53,444 bases of DNA from Verrucomicrobiales bacterium (lineage in GTDB: Bacteria; Verrucomicrobiota; Verrucomicrobiia; Verrucomicrobiales; SLCJ01). The DNA is taken from contig JAGXGH010000054.1 of assembly GCA_024636835.1 (NCBI GenBank), positions 1-53,444 on the forward strand, read 5' to 3'. The translations under genes were made by a program, and so were the position numbers. The notes beneath the pieces are model-generated. The model was given only the letters and a program-made list of their open reading frames with translations, searched no databases and had not been told where the DNA came from. Of this stretch, positions 50,885 to 53,444 are shown piece by piece (the stretch's first letter is position 1; each line of letters opens with the position of its first letter).

Positions 50885-51760
50885 CTACCTCTTGCGACGC
50901 AGGATAAAAGCTACACCGCTAAGTCCGAGAAGAGCCGTAGCGGATGGCTCGGGAATCGTGAAGAGCATGTCACCCGCACCGCGGGCGACACCGCTGATGC
51001 GTACCTCGTCGATACTGCCATCAAGGTTGGATTCATTTCCGGATCCTACCGTCCGGAAGTCGTTGCCGACGCCATACACAGCCAGAGCGGTTGTCGACAA
51101 GTCTTCCGCCATGTTGTGGGAACTGAGCAAGTTCGCCTCGGTGCGCGAGGCATCAACGCGCGTCCAGTAGAGATTTAGGTTGTCGGCCGTATTCTGGTTG
51201 CCGTTGTAGGTGACCGCCACATGGAACCATTCGTTGGCGGCAAATGCATCACTGCCCGTGGTCGGGATGTCCGTGGCGTAGCTGGTCAGAAAGCCCTCTT
51301 TAAGATTGAAGAAAGACAACTTGGCGTTATTAATTCGAAACTGGAAGGAGCGATCCGCATTGCTATTGGCGTCCATCGCAAAGATCATCTGGTTACCCGA
51401 TGTTGCCTGCGAAACGTTGATCATCGCTTCGTAAGTAAAGGCTCCGCCGGCGCCGGTCGGTGCCACAATTGGTCCTGGGCTGTTCACACTGCTGCGGATG
51501 ATGGAATTGATGGCCGCATTGGTATTACCCGCGGTGTCAAACCCAGCGAACCCGGCATTAGCCAAGGTGGCGCCGTTCTGTTTACTTAAATTGATACTTC
51601 CGGCGGAGTCATCGACTGAAGAACCGCTGCCGGGGTCGTCGAGGTGATAAAGATGCAGCGTGTCAGCATCGGCGGTGTAGGGTGCAATGATCGCCGCATG
51701 CGATCCAGTGGAGATGGTAAGTCCTGCTAGAGCAGTGAATAGTATTTTGCTGTTTTTCAT
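50885..51760 (-). CDS. LamG-like PEP-CTERM protein
   Basis: Encodes 291 residues. Signal peptide to about residue 22 (ILFTALAGLTISTGSHAA). A laminin-G/concanavalin-like jelly-roll covers about 30-260 (LHLYHLDDPGSGSSVDDSAG, FTYEAMINVSQATSGNQMIFAMD, NEWFHVAVTYNGNQ, NLDGSIDEVRISGVARG). The PEP-CTERM sorting signal is IPEPSATALLGLSGVAF then ILRRKR. It is not close in sequence to the LamG pair at 15-16 kb. It is divergent from the XylR-type regulator with 108 bases between, so it may be that regulator's target. Confidence 0.88.
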   Translation of the reverse strand: MKNSKILFTALAGLTISTGSHAAIIAPYTADADTLHLYHLDDPGSGSSVDDSAGSINLSKQNGATLANAGFAGFDTAGNTNAAINSIIRSSVNSPGPIVAPTGAGGAFTYEAMINVSQATSGNQMIFAMDANSNADRSFQFRINNAKLSFFNLKEGFLTSYATDIPTTGSDAFAANEWFHVAVTYNGNQNTADNLNLYWTRVDASRTEANLLSSHNMAEDLSTTALAVYGVGNDFRTVGSGNESNLDGSIDEVRISGVARGAGDMLFTIPEPSATALLGLSGVAFILRRKR

Positions 51761-51868
51761 AAACTGGGGGGTATGTTTTAGCGTATTTAATCAATATTCT
51801 TCAATTGTAGACACACTGCGAGAAAATTAAGCATCGACAACCATGCCCAAACCGTGAAAGTTGTTTTC

Positions 51869-52948
51869 ATGAAGCCAATTCGACTTTATTCCGCCACAGA
51901 ACAGGTTGCGCAGGTTGTTCGGAACAAGCTCATGGGTGGACACTGGAGCGGAACCATTCCTGGCATCTATCAACTCTCCAATGAACTCGGTGTTTCGAGG
52001 AGACTGGTTGAAGGTGCCGTCGCCCTTCTCGAAAAAGAAGGCTTGCTGATTCCCCAAGGTGCTGGGCGACGGCGTGAAATTGCACAACTCAAGAATCTCA
52101 AACCAAGCGAGCTACACATAAAGATCCTACTGTATGAGGACGAAGACCGACATGTTGAGCGTTTCTTGCAACTCCAGAGCAGCCTCAATCAAGCTGGATT
52201 CTCCGCCATTTTTGCCAAGAAGACACTCCTTGACCTCGATATGGACGCAAAGAAGGTCACGAAGTTTGTAGAGGCTACAGAAGCTAGTGCATGGATCGTC
52301 GTGGCAGGTTCCAAGGAAATACTGGAATGGTTTTCCCAGCAACCCCGCCCTGCTTTCGCCTGGTTTGGACGCATCGGCAGCGGCTTGATTCATTTGGCGA
52401 GCACAGCTCCAACGAAAAAGCCAGCTCTCGCGGATGCCCTCAATCAATTGGTTGAGTTCGGCCACAGCCGGATTGTCATGATGGTTCGCGAGGAGCGCCT
52501 GAAACCCACACTCGGATTATTCGAGCGCCTATTTTTAGAAGAACTACAAAAACACGGCATCGCCACCAGTACCTACAACCTGCCCACTTGGAATAACAGC
52601 CGGGAGAGCTTTCACCGTTGTCTTGATTCCCTCTGTAATGTGACTCCACCCACCGCCCTGATCATCTCTGAGTCGGTGCTTTTTTGGGCGACTCTTCAGC
52701 ATCTGGCGGAACGCGGGATACAGTCGCCACGAGACATCTCTCTGATCTGCCTTGATCCCGACCCAACATTCGCTTGGACCCAACCGGAGATCGCCCACAT
52801 TAGCTGGGACAACGAACCAATGATACGCCATATCCTGAGATGGGCGGAACATGTGCGCCGCGGCGAAGACTACCGTCGACAGTCCCGGGTTAAAGCCCAA
52901 TTCGTCAAAGGAGGAACTATGGGGAAAAGAGCCGTGCGACAGGCATGA
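51869..52948 (+). CDS. XylR-type GntR/LacI hybrid transcriptional regulator
   Basis: Encodes 359 residues from 51869 (an alternative ATG at 51854 adds 5). The winged-helix N-terminus (about 1-75: ATEQVAQVVRNKL, GIYQLSNELGVSRRLVEGAVALLEKEGLLIPQGAG) joins a LacI-type effector domain (about 85-350: ALNQLVEFGHSRIVMM, FERLFLEELQKHGIATSTYNLPTW, TPPTALIISESVLFW, PRDISLICLDPDPTF, QPEIAHISWDN, KAQFVKGGTMG). Such proteins are sugar-responsive repressors. It is the intact paralogue of the broken gene at 8071-9128, and the two bracket the whole degradation region. Confidence 0.92.
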   Translation: MKPIRLYSATEQVAQVVRNKLMGGHWSGTIPGIYQLSNELGVSRRLVEGAVALLEKEGLLIPQGAGRRREIAQLKNLKPSELHIKILLYEDEDRHVERFLQLQSSLNQAGFSAIFAKKTLLDLDMDAKKVTKFVEATEASAWIVVAGSKEILEWFSQQPRPAFAWFGRIGSGLIHLASTAPTKKPALADALNQLVEFGHSRIVMMVREERLKPTLGLFERLFLEELQKHGIATSTYNLPTWNNSRESFHRCLDSLCNVTPPTALIISESVLFWATLQHLAERGIQSPRDISLICLDPDPTFAWTQPEIAHISWDNEPMIRHILRWAEHVRRGEDYRRQSRVKAQFVKGGTMGKRAVRQA

Positions 52949-53444
52949 CGATGTCATCGAAGGTGGCGGTGGCTTCCAGCCGCCAAGCCAAATCTCATCC
53001 CCGGTGATCTCCTCGCCACATCCGTCACCGACGCCAACGGTAACACCTCCACCCGCTACAGCGATGGCGCAGCGCTCACCCTAGCCAGTAAGAGCGAAAA
53101 AAAGTTACCAGACAGAAACTTGATGTCAGGCATCTTATCACTCTCATCCCTCACAAAAACGTTGAAATCCCTTGTGTTACCGATGCTTTTTCAGTTTCAT
53201 CCAACATGACTGCCTCAACGGATATCACCCCGTGAGGTCATACGAATAAATGCGTTCTGTGAAAAATATGAGTGTCGTCCGTCTTTTTTTTATCACTCTA
53301 TTCCACAGTCATCCCATAGGGCATGACGTGCAAGATCAAGCCTGAGTATACAAGAGGGTTAAACGGTGAGATCAGTTGGATGTCAGAATTGAAAAGTGCT
53401 CATTTGCGACGGTTTTACCCACATGCTGTCCCATAGGATTAAGG
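52949..53444. other. Decayed region with a surface-protein remnant
   Basis: At about 52985-53090 a frame reads LIPGDLLATSVTDANGNTS then RYSDGAALTLA, which resembles the C-terminal end of CSLREA-type repeats (PGDxxxATxTDAxGNTSEFS). It has no start codon or flanking domain and the frame peters out by 53205, so it looks like a fragment. An imperfect hairpin (TGAC..CCTCA.CGG / CCGTGAGGTCA, 53207-53240) follows. Nothing else is recognisable. Confidence 0.4.

Noticed and set aside
1..53444. CRISPR array, tRNA or rRNA genes
   Set aside because: No regularly spaced short direct repeats, no cloverleaf with a TTC-type T-arm, and no rRNA-like segments were noticed on either strand; I could not run a scanner.

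Overview
The window looks like a chromosomal accessory region of a Verrucomicrobiota bacterium, probably a marine or polysaccharide-degrading member of Verrucomicrobiales. This rests on gene content: PEP-CTERM proteins with the short ...LLGLGG...LRRR tail, an ECF sigma factor paired with a FecR-type anti-sigma that carries a LamG domain, XylR-type GntR/LacI hybrid regulators, many LamG proteins, GH106/GH78 rhamnosidases, ThuA/PmoA, DUF1080, and a Verru_Chthon-like pseudopilin protein. I could run no search, so family names come from motifs recognised by eye.

Positions 1-7963 are an integron gene-cassette array. At least twelve small + strand genes, plus the tail of one more, are separated by imperfect palindromes with the layout of attC sites (R'' ending AAC at the left, GTT or a variant at the right). 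Three sites (133-257, 4311-4437, 5705-5830) are copies of one repeat of about 125 bp; the others differ in sequence and are 58-134 bp. Every complete cassette product is a short unknown protein with a signal peptide, a lipobox or membrane segments. No integrase gene is in the window. An IS4-type insertion sequence (about 6642-7953) interrupts the last cassette gene.

Positions 8071-18685 hold a frameshifted XylR-type regulator, a GH36/GH27-like alpha-galactosidase, a head-to-head fusion of two truncated genes (a PEP-CTERM protein and a BaiN/HI0933-type flavoprotein), and a minus-strand block of four genes: ECF sigma factor, FecR-LamG anti-sigma factor, LamG PEP-CTERM protein, and a LamG/Ig-like/metallophosphoesterase protein. 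Three of these share homologous LamG domains, and two of the copies are almost identical in DNA. A bipartite motif is repeated upstream of the sigma gene and of the PEP-CTERM gene. I regard this block as a candidate surface-sensing circuit.

Positions 18941-36970 form a polysaccharide-utilisation region. It has an SGNH esterase, two GH106 and one GH78 rhamnosidase (all on the minus strand), a secreted alpha/beta hydrolase with an in-frame stop, a chain of hairpin repeats in an 837-bp non-coding stretch, and an isomerase/oxidoreductase/ThuA-PmoA operon divergent from an AraC regulator. A DUF1080 protein follows, then a sulfatase cut off after about 68 codons by a RAYT (REP-associated tyrosine transposase) element bounded by inverted repeats.

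Positions 38218-53444 hold a small exported protein, a giant beta-helix surface protein (about 1650 aa), a heparinase II/III-type lyase, a secreted protein behind a large pseudopilin-type protein, a third PEP-CTERM protein, a second and intact XylR-type regulator, and a short decayed remnant. There are at least six broken genes, so this is either an actively remodelled region or a draft assembly with some base errors. The single-base lesions (8640-8660, 12355-12362, 29133) should be confirmed before being treated as biology.
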